A stretch of DNA of 64,000 bases from Owenia fusiformis. Lineage: Eukaryota; Annelida; Polychaeta; Sabellida; Oweniidae. Below the pieces are notes generated by a model, which did no database searches, had not been told where the DNA came from, and worked only from the letters and a program-made list of their open reading frames with translations. The translations under genes were made by a program, and so were the position numbers. Positions 47,649-58,700 of the stretch are shown in pieces; within the stretch, counting starts at the first letter, position 1; every line of letters begins with the position of its first letter. Location: the NCBI GenBank assembly GCA_903813345.2, contig CAIIXF020000012.1, positions 30,082,184-30,146,183 of the forward strand, in the 5' to 3' direction.

Positions 47649-48452
47649 TAAATTAAAGAGAAAAATGTTAATCCAAAACATATCACGTTTACTATGGTAA
47701 CAGAGATTACTATGGTAACAGAGATTACTATGGTAACATCTAGGATTTGGAGCATTTTGGTGCTGCACCTGGTTGGAAATTTAAAAATGCCACCCCGTTG
47801 AAAATCCATAAAATAAATCAATTAATTGCAAAGATAAAAACTCATAAACTAAAACAGTCTGGGACAGAGTTTAAATCTAGTGATTTAATAGTAAACTTTC
47901 TCATGAAAATATAGATCTTGCAGATTCCAGGCCGTCCAACTGTCCCGCAATTTGTGTATTTGTCACACATTTGTTGGAAAATTTGAAGTCACGCCAGTTT
48001 TTTAGCCTGACAGAATATGTCACGCAAATACGAAAAATGATCGCTGATACAGCACAAAACCGAATGTCGAAAAAAAACAAATGCATTTTAATCTGACTTT
48101 TCACGCGGATACCGTATATGTCACGCATTTTAGTTGAAATATTCCATACCTACCACCCCCCCCCCGTTAACAGTACGCGAGCGAAGTGATCGCAAAAATT
48201 TGAGGTGTCTCCAAAGTTAGTTTATATGCAATAAAATGTGAACAAAGGTGCTCAAAATGTGACCAAAGTGTTCAGATTTGGACCAAGGTGTCCAAAATCT
48301 GAGCAAAGATGTTCAACATTTGTAAGTCACTCATGTTAGGTGTTCCCAAGTTGACAGGCCTGAGATTCGCATCATCCCCATCTACTTATTTTGTCAGATT
48401 TACGATGGATCGAGCAAAACTTATGGAGATCACTTAGTGAAATCAAAGATTT

Positions 48453-48560
48453 GACAGTGATCTTCCCAGCATTAAAACAAGTAGGCACTCTCACATGTAC
48501 TGAATAGTGTTCTCCACAGGATTTTTTCCCAAAGATGTTCCACTAATTTTGCCTGTTGTT
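48453..48560. repeat. Degenerate relative of the 200-base dispersed repeat
   Basis: Carries both ends of the family next to each other: CAGTGATCTTCCCAGCATTA with AAGTAGGCAC, then GTGTTCTCCACAGGATTTTT. The middle is lost. Compare 1136-1335 and 6861-7057. Confidence 0.4.
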
Positions 48561-48924
48561 TTCATTTATTTAGGCTGTTGTGAGAAATTCTAGTGAAACC
48601 CCTGAATGTTTATACTTAAAATGTCAAGAGACTTTCTAAGAGAAACAACTTTTTCAAAATAATCAAATCGCACGTACATGTGCATGTAGTCGGGACAGGT
48701 GTGTAAAACTACCTACATGTAAATACAAAACACCCACTGATTCATTTAGGTACAACATGACTTTCAATATTTGAACTAAACAAATCAAATCAATGTCAGT
48801 TTTTTATATACATTCTTGATGAAATACATATAGAACATACACAAGACGACTGCAAAAAACATGTACAGACAGCTAACTATAGTTATGTTAATAACAGTTG
48901 AAGGGTGTAAATAACCCATAATAG

Positions 48925-49224
48925 TTAACCTCTTGACTACCTGGAGTGACGAAATTTCTCGTCACCTCAGAAATGACCTTGAAACCCAGAGTGACGAGAA
49001 AATTCGTCACAATTATTTTCACTAAAATTGCTCTTATTTGAAAAATTTTCGACCAATTTACAAAAAAAATTGTTTTAAAATGTGTAGAAATGATCTCTGC
49101 CGACTAATGTCACTAAGTCGAGCATCTAAAATTGTATGCGTATATAGTTAAATGTCAAAAGGTGGCAAAAATGAAAAATTCTCTGGTTTCAACCGATTTT
49201 AGAGTCTAGGATTCCAGAGGTTAA
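48925..49224. mobile_element. TTAA-flanked MITE (300 bases), piggyBac-like
   Basis: Starts TTAACCTCTTGACTACCTGG and ends GGATTCCAGAGGTTAA: TTAA borders with CCTCT/AGAGG ends. Near the left end GTGACGAAATTTCTCGTCAC is itself palindromic, followed by a second GTGACGAGAAAATTCGTCAC. A truncated relative is at 3744. Confidence 0.6.
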
Positions 49225-49379
49225 GATCTGTGCACATTAAGGCAGTCAAAATATTTGCAAGATGTTGTGCCATTCTGGTTATTGTCTACGCAACATGTTT
49301 CCAACTTTGTCATTAGATACATTGATTTATAAATTTTAAATATTTCTCAAAAATGATTTGGGTGTATAAAACAACTCTT

Positions 49380-49471
49380 AACAAGGCATTAACAGCAAAA
49401 TGTCACCACCTGCCATTTCATACAGAAGCCAACCACCAAATAACAACCACTTGTGGTGGTGACATAATAAC
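49380..49471 (+). repeat. Dispersed short repeat 'CACCACCTGCCATTTGTTACAG', copy 5
   Basis: ACAAGGCATTAACAGCAAAA, TGTCACCACCTGCCATTTC, then a shortened middle and CACTTGTGGTGGTGACATAA, which makes a small hairpin at the right end. Confidence 0.55.
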
Positions 49472-50404
49472 TAATTAATTTAACTATTAATATAATATAT
49501 AATTACCTATCCCACATAGATCTCTTCCCATGATTCCCAAACATGTGTCACATGACTAGATTAAAGATTTTTTAAATCATCTTTTGCAGCAGACTTATCC
49601 CAAATTAAAGTCAGTTCATTAAAAGAAAATTTTAAAATAAATGTGAAAAACTTGTATCACCTAGTTCTGATCAAATTTTATTGATTAATTTTAGCTGATG
49701 ACTCCATCACAGAAAGCTAGTACCCACTTTGCATTGTGCTAATCATGTGACCTCTAATTAACCAATCAACATCAAGATATGTATTATTCATTCATGAATC
49801 ATGGGACAATAACTATCACTTAATGATTTAACCAAATATAAAACCTGTTGATATGTTTGTTTAAAATTTACAAACTCATAAATGTACTTCAAATTATTGG
49901 GAATAGATTCCATCCTAAATCAAATTAATTTGGGATGGATATTTAATAACATACTTATGGTTGAATTAAAAATATTTACTTTTCAATTGACACAAATATC
50001 AAAATAGCAATATAGGGTAATTGTTTTTATACACATAGTTATATTGTGTGCAGTGACTCTATTTTAATAATTTTATGTGCTTCAATGTCAAGGAACTCTA
50101 TTCAAGAGCATGTCTTTGCTTCCTAAAAGAGAACTTCATATACAATCTATAAATAAGTATTGCCAATTCAAATTATTTCTATCAACATTTTTAGAGAAAT
50201 TCTAGATTTTATTTTGATTTTATATACATATTCTTTGTTTTTGTATTTATTAATGGTTGCAACATTTTTGAATTTTGTAATTTTTTGTAACTTTTTATAA
50301 AATTCTTTAAGTGTAACATTTTATGAGGCGCATTGAACTATTAGAGGAGCATTATTGTCAAGTAGGAATTATTTGAAGGTGCTGTATCTAAGAGATTTCA
50401 AAGT

Positions 50405-50473
50405 GTCCAGGTTTAATATTTTATCTTTGTCTTGTAAAATATATTATTTCATGATTGATTCAATAAAATAAAA
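50405..50473 (+). mobile_element. Severely 5'-truncated LINE tail
   Basis: TTTAATATTTTATCTTTGTC, TTGTAAAATATATTATTTCATG and GATTGATTCAATAAAATAAA match the last 70 bases of the LINE at 12385-12455 (TTTAATATTTCATCTTTGCC, then GATTCAATAAAA). Only the 3' end is present, as expected for a truncated target-primed insertion of the same family. Confidence 0.6.
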
Positions 50474-51257
50474 TGTCCAGAGCAACGTGGGGAATGTCAA
50501 AGCGACATTTTAAAACTAATTCACCAAAGTGTAAACAGAGTTCTTTTGTTTATTAGTTACCATGGTTTGTTTTTATAAGTGGTACTCAGTAGAGTTTTAA
50601 GCAAATAAAATGTAGTCAGAGTCATAAGATGTTCAAAAAGTATTTTATTGTCATTTTAAGTGTTTTATCTACAAGGCAAAATGCGAAAATGTCAGCACAA
50701 CCCTACATGCATACAAACCCTCTCTTATGAGAGTATTTTAACATTCCTTCTATGTAATAAATTGTAAAACTTTCTTTCATCATTTCATTCAATATTAACT
50801 TCTTAAAATATTGTACAGTTCATTAGTGACAAGAAATCTATAGGCTACCTCAACATATTTTTCAATGATTAAATATTTCTCTGTCTTCCGATGCCTGATT
50901 AGCTAAAATGCTTGGCAGGACAGAACCCCTTGTTTTAAATATCTATCTTAGAGTATAATTTTCCACTTTTCAATTCCTTTGTTTATGGAAAGTAAAATCT
51001 CTTGGAAGAATAAGTGGGGAATCTCCTGGACATTTAATCTTTATGACGTTGAAGGAATATAACTCATAAATATACAATATTTGAATTGTCAATGTAGTAC
51101 AATCAGTGTCAGAATCTGATGCATATAGCTGATGCATATGGAAAAGTGGTCATTTTCATTTGTTTTCATGTATTTCAAAGATTTCCTTGTGGATGTTGAA
51201 TCATCTTGATTCACGAGTAGATCTATCTCATCACAGCAGTCATAGTGACCTTTCTGA

Positions 51258-51415
51258 AACACAAACTTTTAACTTTTTTTCAGTCACATTTTCAGAGGGC
51301 TGAAAAAAACTTTTTCAGCATGGTAATGGTCATTGACCATGGCCATTGTGATCCTGACCAGGTGAATGTTATATGGGAGTAGTACAACTGACTGAAGATC
51401 AAAGCAGAACTCTGT
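51258..51415 (+). repeat. Dispersed repeat shared with 7475-7630
   Basis: Same ordered blocks: AACTTTTAACTTTTTTCAGT, TTTTCAGAGGGCTGAAAA, TGACCATGGCCATTGTGATC and ACTGACTGAAGATCAAAGCA. Confidence 0.5.
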
Positions 51416-51970
51416 TATCTTACTTCAAAAAATTCTAAAATCTACATGTTTTTTTCATTTCCTGTTTGCTGTAAATTTCTGATAACTAGATCAACCCCGA
51501 GACCTAAGTCGACCAAATTAAGTCGCCGCCAAATTACCCGACTTCTGCACACTAATCATAAACGTCATAAAAGCTAACCACAATAAACAAACCTGGCGGA
51601 GATTCCTCTTACTTCATTTTAGTGAAATGTGAGCTCAAACTCGTGACAAATGCACTAAACTTATCCATACGCTGGTATGAAGCCTTGGAGACACTCATTT
51701 TGGTAAATAAGATTTACGGTGTAAAGTTTTCTGCAGTTTGGGAGAGTTTGTGACATTTAATGTTAAATTCAAGAAAATATGCCGAAGTGAAATATACGAC
51801 TTACAGCTTATCGATTATTGTTGTAGATTTCTTAGATTGTTAAATTTCTTGACTCTTCCCAAAAAATTCCAAGCTTTTGTTTTGACAAAAATTTCACATA
51901 GTCTAATCATGAATCACGCACACCTTATAACTGAAAATAGTATTATGTATTGAAGTATTGTGTATCCTAC

Positions 51971-52075
51971 CTGTATAAATGTTCTCCTTTTTTCTCAGGA
52001 TTTATCCCGGTATTTGTCAGAGATTGTCCACAAATATTTCCCTCAGTTTCCGACCGGAAGCCATTTTGAATTGAT
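51971..52075 (-). promoter_or_regulatory. ETS/YY1-type promoter with a noncoding first exon on the minus strand (possible SPECC1L start)
   Basis: Minus strand reads AAAATGGCTTCCGG at 52054-52067: a YY1-like core overlapping an ETS site, typical of CpG-type transcription starts. About 85 bases on lies a strong donor, TATACAG then GTAGGATAC (exon edge 51971). The short reading frame from its ATG stops after 15 codons. The next minus-strand coding exon that needs a 5' leader is SPECC1L, 14 kb away. Confidence 0.35.
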
Positions 52076-52299
52076 CTCAATATGCGCATGCGTGATGTAG
52101 AACAATATTTAATTCATCTAGAATATAAGTCGATTTAGCTAAATAAGTGGCAGCAAAGAATGACCAAATGGACTGAAAATATGAGATGGAAGGTTCGATG
52201 TGAACCAAAGATGTACCTGTGTACGGCATGATGTAATTTTAATTGTATATCATAAGTCCTTATGAATGTTTCGTCACTTTTAAAGCCCTACATCAAATA

Positions 52300-52735
52300 A
52301 TTACAATGAAACCTATAACGTGGAACCTGGACTAGTCGTAGAAGACACCTCTGTCAGTCCGGCGTGGATCACTCAGTTTTCAAAGTCCATAGACCAGCTG
52401 ACTTAATGATAAATGAACTTCTATAAGTAGAACACCTCCCAAGTTCAACACTTATTGGAGGTACCAAACGTGTTCCACTTAGAAAGGTTTTATAGTACAT
52501 TAAGGCCTAGGCTCCATAATACAACATTAAAATTTGATTAGTTCTGTATAATTGGGATTTGACAGGTAAGATACAGTAAAACTAGTAAAGTGAAGCACCT
52601 TTGTCTTTGGAATACGTCCATCATGAACAATTGACTTAAATGAACCTCTCCAAATGAAACACCTTCCAAATGATGGAACACATTTAGACGTGTACAAAAC
52701 GTGTTCTACGGACACAGGTCATTTTACCGTACTTG
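52300..52735. repeat. Two 'AAGTGGAACACCT'-type dispersed repeats
   Basis: Near 52300-52520: ACCTATAACGTGGAACC, ATAAGTAGAACACCTCCCAA and GTGTTCCACTTAGAAAGG. Near 52568-52735: ACAGTAAAACTAGTAAAGTG, AATGAAACACCTTCC and GTGTTCTACGGACACAGG. Both are related to 28215 and 53360. No transposase ORF. Confidence 0.4.
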
Positions 52736-53104
52736 TAAATAAAAAACAAATAAATGTATATGTAGAAAACATATTTGACTAGATTTTTATTTGATGCAAC
52801 AAGTGTAAACAAAATTGTAATGGTCACGGTGGAGAAGCCGTTACTGAAAATACATACTAGTAGTAAATGATTTTCGTATATTTAAGGTAATTTTAAGGAC
52901 ACGGTCTCTCGCACAGGCCAGTGAAGGATCAATGACTTGATGAGGCTATTGGCAGGAGATCTGGAATATCATTCGGGGAGCTAGGATAGGATGGCGAGCA
53001 GTCTCGCATGATTGAACGTTCGTTTTAATGGTGGATGGATCGAGTGATTAGTTGTCATCACTTTACTTTTCACCAACACGTACTCCCCTCTTCTCAGTGT
53101 GGCT

Positions 53105-53304
53105 CTAGTTCGGATTCTCGATATAACTTGTGTTTCGCAAGGCCTCCAAGACATCATTTGCACCTTCTTGGATCCACTCCATTGTTATATCTTCAGACAG
53201 CTTCTCCGTTAGGTCATCTAAAATCCTCTGCATCTGATTGACATATGGTTGTAGTCTTTCAGTCAACTCTTCATCAAAGGTGTTCATTGCTTTTGACTTT
53301 TTCT
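53105..53304 (-). CDS. Candidate terminal coding exon, unrecognised
   Basis: Open on the minus strand from an acceptor (TATGCATTTCAG) to TAG: KKSKAMNTFDEELTERLQPY and on to the end EALRNTSYIENPN. The composition is acidic, amphipathic and coding-like, and not repetitive. The acceptor ATATGCATTTCAG is present twice in tandem. An ATG within it would give a 60-residue peptide. I do not recognise the family, and a link to the exon at 54090 failed the phase test I tried. Confidence 0.3.
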
Positions 53305-54089
53305 CTGAAATGCATATGAATTCTGAAATGCATATAAATGTTTAAATCATAAAATAACATACAATAGAAGCTGTTAAGCGAAACACCTCTGTAAGTGGAA
53401 CACCTCACAAGTGAAACAAGTTTTTAAAAGTTCTGCGAAGTGAAAGGGAAACATTCGTGTTGTCCTAAGCACAGTGCTAAGGGCGTTGGAATATCACTTG
53501 TTGTTTTAATTTAAAACAACAAGTGATATTTTGGAGCTGAAACCTTTGGGCGATGCATACTTTAACTTGTAGCTATTATTAAGTGATTTTGAGTATACAT
53601 AAGTGATTTGTGGAACGATCTAGAGGAGCTGAAAGCAATGACTTTAAAATACGCTCCGCTCCGTTTTGTTTATTCTTTCCGAATTCATCAATAGCAACAC
53701 CACCATGACAACAATATGAAAAAATCCGATAGTGACGTCATGCAGGTTCTTAGATCGAAATTTTCTCATGACGTCATGTCTTGATATAAAAATGTTGTGT
53801 CTTTTTCAAACCATGGACGTATATTATGATTATTATCCAGAATGAGCATCCATGATAAGACCAAATATGCTCTAAAAGATACAAATATACCTAAATTATA
53901 CTCACCCATGATTAGACACGCTTGACTGGAAATACAGACTTCAGATTTCAGAGCATAGTAAAAAATATGAACGATATTCAATTTGTCCTATCCAGTTTTG
54001 TGTTTTGGTTTAACATAACAACAATCTGAAGAGATCTAAGTGTGACGTAATGCAAATTCTAAGAATTAACACCGTGATTTTAGTATACC

Positions 54090-54262
54090 TTATGACGTCA
54101 TATCGCTTTCCATAGCATTTGCTAGCTCACAGATCACACCACAACCTTCCGTCCTCATAACCCATGGATCACCGTGTGGATAGACGTCTTTGCTTCCATC
54201 CCACGGCCTATTTTCAAATAGTTTCGAGCTTTTCTGCCCTTCTTTTAACGAAGTCAATACTT
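54090..54262 (-). CDS. Candidate coding exon, unrecognised
   Basis: Minus strand, after a possible acceptor TTACAAAAG: EVLTSLKEGQKSSKLFENRP, WDGSKDVYPHGDPWVMRTEG, CGVICELANAMESDMTS then TAA. The Trp/Gly/Cys-containing stretch looks like real protein. A donor-like T/GTGAGC occurs within it, so the exon may end before the stop. Family unknown. Confidence 0.3.
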
Positions 54263-54299
54263 CTTTTGTAACAAGTCATGTAACCCTTGATATTTTTTA

Positions 54300-55745
54300 A
54301 TATTGACATTGACGGATATAGGGTTGGAGGGGAAGACGAGACACGCGTCCAGGACCCCCTCTAGGATAGCCCACCAACCCCCACCCCAGAAAAATGCCCC
54401 TCCCCACATAAATAAGGCAATACAACCGTGTTTTTTGTTTTCAAATTAAATTGGATCACCTTTGTTGAACTGGGCCTCAAACTTCAAAATTGAGGCCTTC
54501 ATTTTTCGCATTATTTTTTCAGTCAAAACTTTTGCCCGCTCCCCTTCTTGATTTCAAGGACCGCCCTTAAAACTTCTGAGAATCACATTCCAGTAATCTT
54601 TTGCTCAAAAATTGAATATATCACTGCCCCTAGGGAGGGGGGAGGGAGTAGCCGAACAAATCTGCAAGATTTATTTTTACGAGAAATTTTACAAATAAAT
54701 CGCTAAATGAATAGGTAGGCCTATGGTGAAATCTGTCAGGTATTTTACGATTTTCTTTAACTGATGTCCTTCTAAGATGATGTGAGATCTATTTAAAAAG
54801 GCGCAACGCCACCAGAGTACAAAACTCTTTCTTTTTTTCGTTGAAAATCGAGGAGTGGAAGTCAAAACGACCTGTAATAAATGAACATATGAATTCATCA
54901 CTAAATGAATGTCATTGCTGTATTTAAGATGAGTTACAAAATAGTGTTAAATAATAATCAAATATTACAGTGAACTGAAAATTACTCCCCTTCGATCCTG
55001 CATAATTTTGAATACTTTTGACAACTGATTCAAAAAATAGCAGCAACATATACATTCTGCAGTAATGATAATGGTCATAGTATTTATTATATAACAGGTC
55101 ATGTAGCATCCACTGCTTGATATCTAGCAAAATGATTAACTAAAAAAATAAAAATGTAGATTGTATGTTAAAAACTTCACATGATCAAAGTGTATTACTG
55201 ATTAGAAGAGATGTACATAATTTTAGTGTTGTATATTTGAACATTGCTTATAGAAAGTGTAAATTACTGTAAAGTATAAGGACAAATGATTATGATATTT
55301 CTATCTTGTACTATGTAAAATAGATGTCCTATTTATTAAAATGAAAATAAAAAGTACAAAGAAATGTGGTAGAACAATTATAAAAAAACAAAACTTGCAC
55401 ACTGGTAACTTTTTTGAATAGATATCACACCTTAGAAACGTATCACAAGAAAATATCATAAAATACCTTACAGATTTCACCATACCGTGCACCTTTCATT
55501 TCGCGATCTATTCGTAAACTTTCTCGTGAAAAGTAACTCTTGCAGTTATATTTTTTTAATTTTCTCTCAGGGCTGCTCCCCGTTCATTTTTTCCAATTAC
55601 AAGGCGTGATAGTTTGCACGATATCATGGATATGTGGTTACACACAATGAATTGAACTATTAATTCAGACAGCGAATTGGATTCAATGAATTTAATAGTC
55701 ACGATCGAGATAATTATTCTACACATAACAGTTTAACATAGCTCT
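54300..55745. other. Stretch without a supported gene, upstream of the sushi gene
   Basis: At 54310-54640 a G/C-run-rich dispersed repeat (phrases TGGGCCTCAAACTTC, TTGAGGCCTTC) related in style to 812-1015. From 54650 the sequence is AT-rich without coding signs. The promoter of the sushi gene should lie in the last few hundred bases, but no TATA box is decisive. Confidence 0.4.
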
Positions 55746-55752
55746 TGTAAAC

Positions 55753-58700
55753 ATGCATCAAATCGCTGTTGGTTTAATATTTGTGATTGGATTTAATTCC
55801 ATAATTTGCCAGGTAAGATACGCTTGCAGTTTCCTTTAAAATCAAAGTAATAAACTTAATCCTTTCTGAGTTTGCCAGGTAAGAAACGCTTGCAGTTTCC
55901 TTTGACATCAAAGTGATAAACTAAATTCTTTCTGAGTCTTGCAAGGTAAGATACGCTTGCAGTTTCCTTTGACATCAAAGTGATAAACTTAATTCTTTCT
56001 GAGTTTTGCCAGGTAAGATACGCTTGCAGTTTCCTTTGACATCAAAGTGATAAACTTAATTCTTTCTGAGTCTTGCCAGGTAGATACGCTTGCAGTTTCC
56101 TTTGACATCAAAGTGATAAACTTAAGTCTTTCTGAGTCTTGCCAGGTAGATACGCTTGCAGTTTCCTTTGACATCAAAGTGATAAACTTAATTCTTTCTG
56201 AGTTTTGCCAGGTAAGATACGCTTGCAGTTTTCTTTGACATCAAAGTGTTAAACTTAATTCTTTCTGAGTCTTGCCAGGTAAGATACGCTTGCAGTTTCC
56301 TTTGACATCAAAGTGATAAACTTAAGTCTTTCTGAGTCTTGCCAGGTAGATACGCTTGCAGTTTCCTTTGACATCAAAGTGATAAACTTAAGTCTTTCTG
56401 AGTCTTGCCAGGTAGATACGCTTGCAGTTTCCTTTGACATCAAAGTGATAAACTTAATTCTTTCTGAGTTTTGCCAGGTAAGATACGCTTGCAGTTTCCT
56501 TTGACATCAAAGTGATAAACTTAATTCTTTCTGAGTTTTGCCAGGTAAGATACGCTTGCAGTTTCCTTTGACATCAAAGTGATAAACTTAATTCTTTCTG
56601 AGTTTTGCCAGGTAAGATACGCTTGCAGTTTCCTTTGACATCAAAGTGATAAACTTAAGTCTTTCCGAGTCTTGCCAGGTAGATACGCTTGCAGTTTCTT
56701 TGACATCAAAGTGATAAACTTAATTCTTTCTGAGTCTTGCCAGGTAGATACGCTTGCAGTTTCCTTTGACATCAAAGTGATAAACGTAAGTCTTTCCGAG
56801 TCTTGAAATGTTTTGGCATGATATGTGTGGATTTACCTATTTGGCATATTTGTTTAGCTAGAAAGTTAACAGTGACACTCGAAATGAGCATTAATAGTAA
56901 AAGATAATATAGTGTTCATTTTTGTATTTATACCATAAAGGGACATCCTCTGCATTATAAGGTTCAATATGTTTAAATTCATTAGAGCATTATGTTCAGT
57001 ATTGTACTGTAAGTTGCTCCGTTCAAGTCAAGTTTCATACGTTTAGGAAAGAAGGTTTGGCAAAAAGTGAGTACCAAAATGTACCTGATTTGATTTCCAC
57101 AAAGCATAATGCTATTGCCTCAGTCACATTTGATCTACGGCAAACTGTACGACGACCATAGAGAAATATGCTGCAGTACGATGTAGATTTTCTGTATTGA
57201 TGTTTTGAAGCTACAGCCGCCGTACGGCCGCCGTAGAGCAAATGTGGCAGAGGATTTATTTCAAGCAGGTGGTTTCAGGATCAATTTTCATAAGGTCAAG
57301 GTTCGAAAATGACTTTCTCATCGGTATTATAAGCTAATAAAATTTAATATTTTGCAATAGCTATGTCCTCGCCCAACATCTGGAATTGAAAACGGAAGTC
57401 TTAAACCAAAATGTTCAACGAGTGGATGTTCTTCAATAAAAGTGAAATGTAAAAACTGCTATAAACGAGTTGGTCCCGGGAAAATAAATTGTAAAGGAGG
57501 GCAGTGGGCGCCAATAAAGACCAAATGTGATGGTAAGCATCAAAGGATAAATGTGTATTTTAGAATGAATGATCAATGTTTTAATTATTCAATTAAAATC
57601 GTGATGCTTCAGTTACTGTGGTATGATGAGGAGACAGACACATAGCAAACAGTTCAAGCAATAGGCTATAATGATGTCATTATGTTTAGTGCAATAGAAA
57701 TAGAATAAAGAGGACCATTAAAATACAAAACAATCCATATCCTATTTTGTATATGACAATCATGCTTGTATTGTAATGGTTTACATACAATTTAGCCACT
57801 GAATAACGAATCCCAGGGCAAGTCGATCCCTTGATAACGCAACCCCGCTAATTTCATCTCATCGACATCTCAACACCTGGGCCACTCAACACTTGGACAA
57901 CTCGACCCCTGGACAACTCAACACTTGGACAACTCGACCCCTGGACAACTCAACACTTGGACAACTCGACCCCTGGACAACTCAACACTTGGACAACTCG
58001 ACCCCTGGACAACTCAACACTTGGACAACTCGACCCCTCGACAACTCGACCCCTCGACAACTCGACCCCTGGACAACTCAACACTTGGACAACTCGACCC
58101 CTCGACAACTCGACCCCTGGACAACTCAACACTTGGACAACTCGACCCCTTTATAACGCAACTCTTTGGCAATGCAATCGCTCTGTTCTAGACATCTCAA
58201 CACCTGGACAGCTCAATCCATGGACAACTCAATCCCCGGACAACTCGACCCCTCGACAACTCAATCCATGGACAACTCGACTCCTTGACAAATGAACACC
58301 TGGACAACTCAACTCTGGCATTTGTGGGAATTTGAAGAATCATTGGGATGAGTTGAATGGCTTGAGTTGCATATGGGTTTTAGGGGTTTAGTTGTGTAGG
58401 TATTGGTTGTCTAGGGGTTGAGTAGGCATATTTGTCTATGGCTTGAATTGTCCAGGATTTGAGTTGTCCAGAGATAAGCTATCTAGTGGCTGACTTGTTC
58501 AGTTAGTATAACACTCTACCGGTTATTAAAGCGGTGTTATGTGGGAAACTTAAGTTACCAGCGAACACAGTGGCCTCTAGCAATAGCACGCATTGTGGTG
58601 CCGCCATCAATGTCCGATGCGCACCTGGATATGGACCATCAAAAGCGACCAAGATGATATGTAAATCATCGGGAAAGTGGAAGGGAAAGCAGTTAAAGTG

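Noticed and set aside
55989-56504. ORFs reading MSKETASVSTWQDSERLKF and INLSLSESCQVDTLAV
   Set aside because: They follow the 66-base tandem array; unit length differences set the frames. No gene signal.
57893-58295. Overlapping ORFs of 60-112 codons rich in DNSTPGQLNTWTTRP
   Set aside because: They are translations of the 16/32-base minisatellite in three frames and both strands, inside a sushi gene intron.
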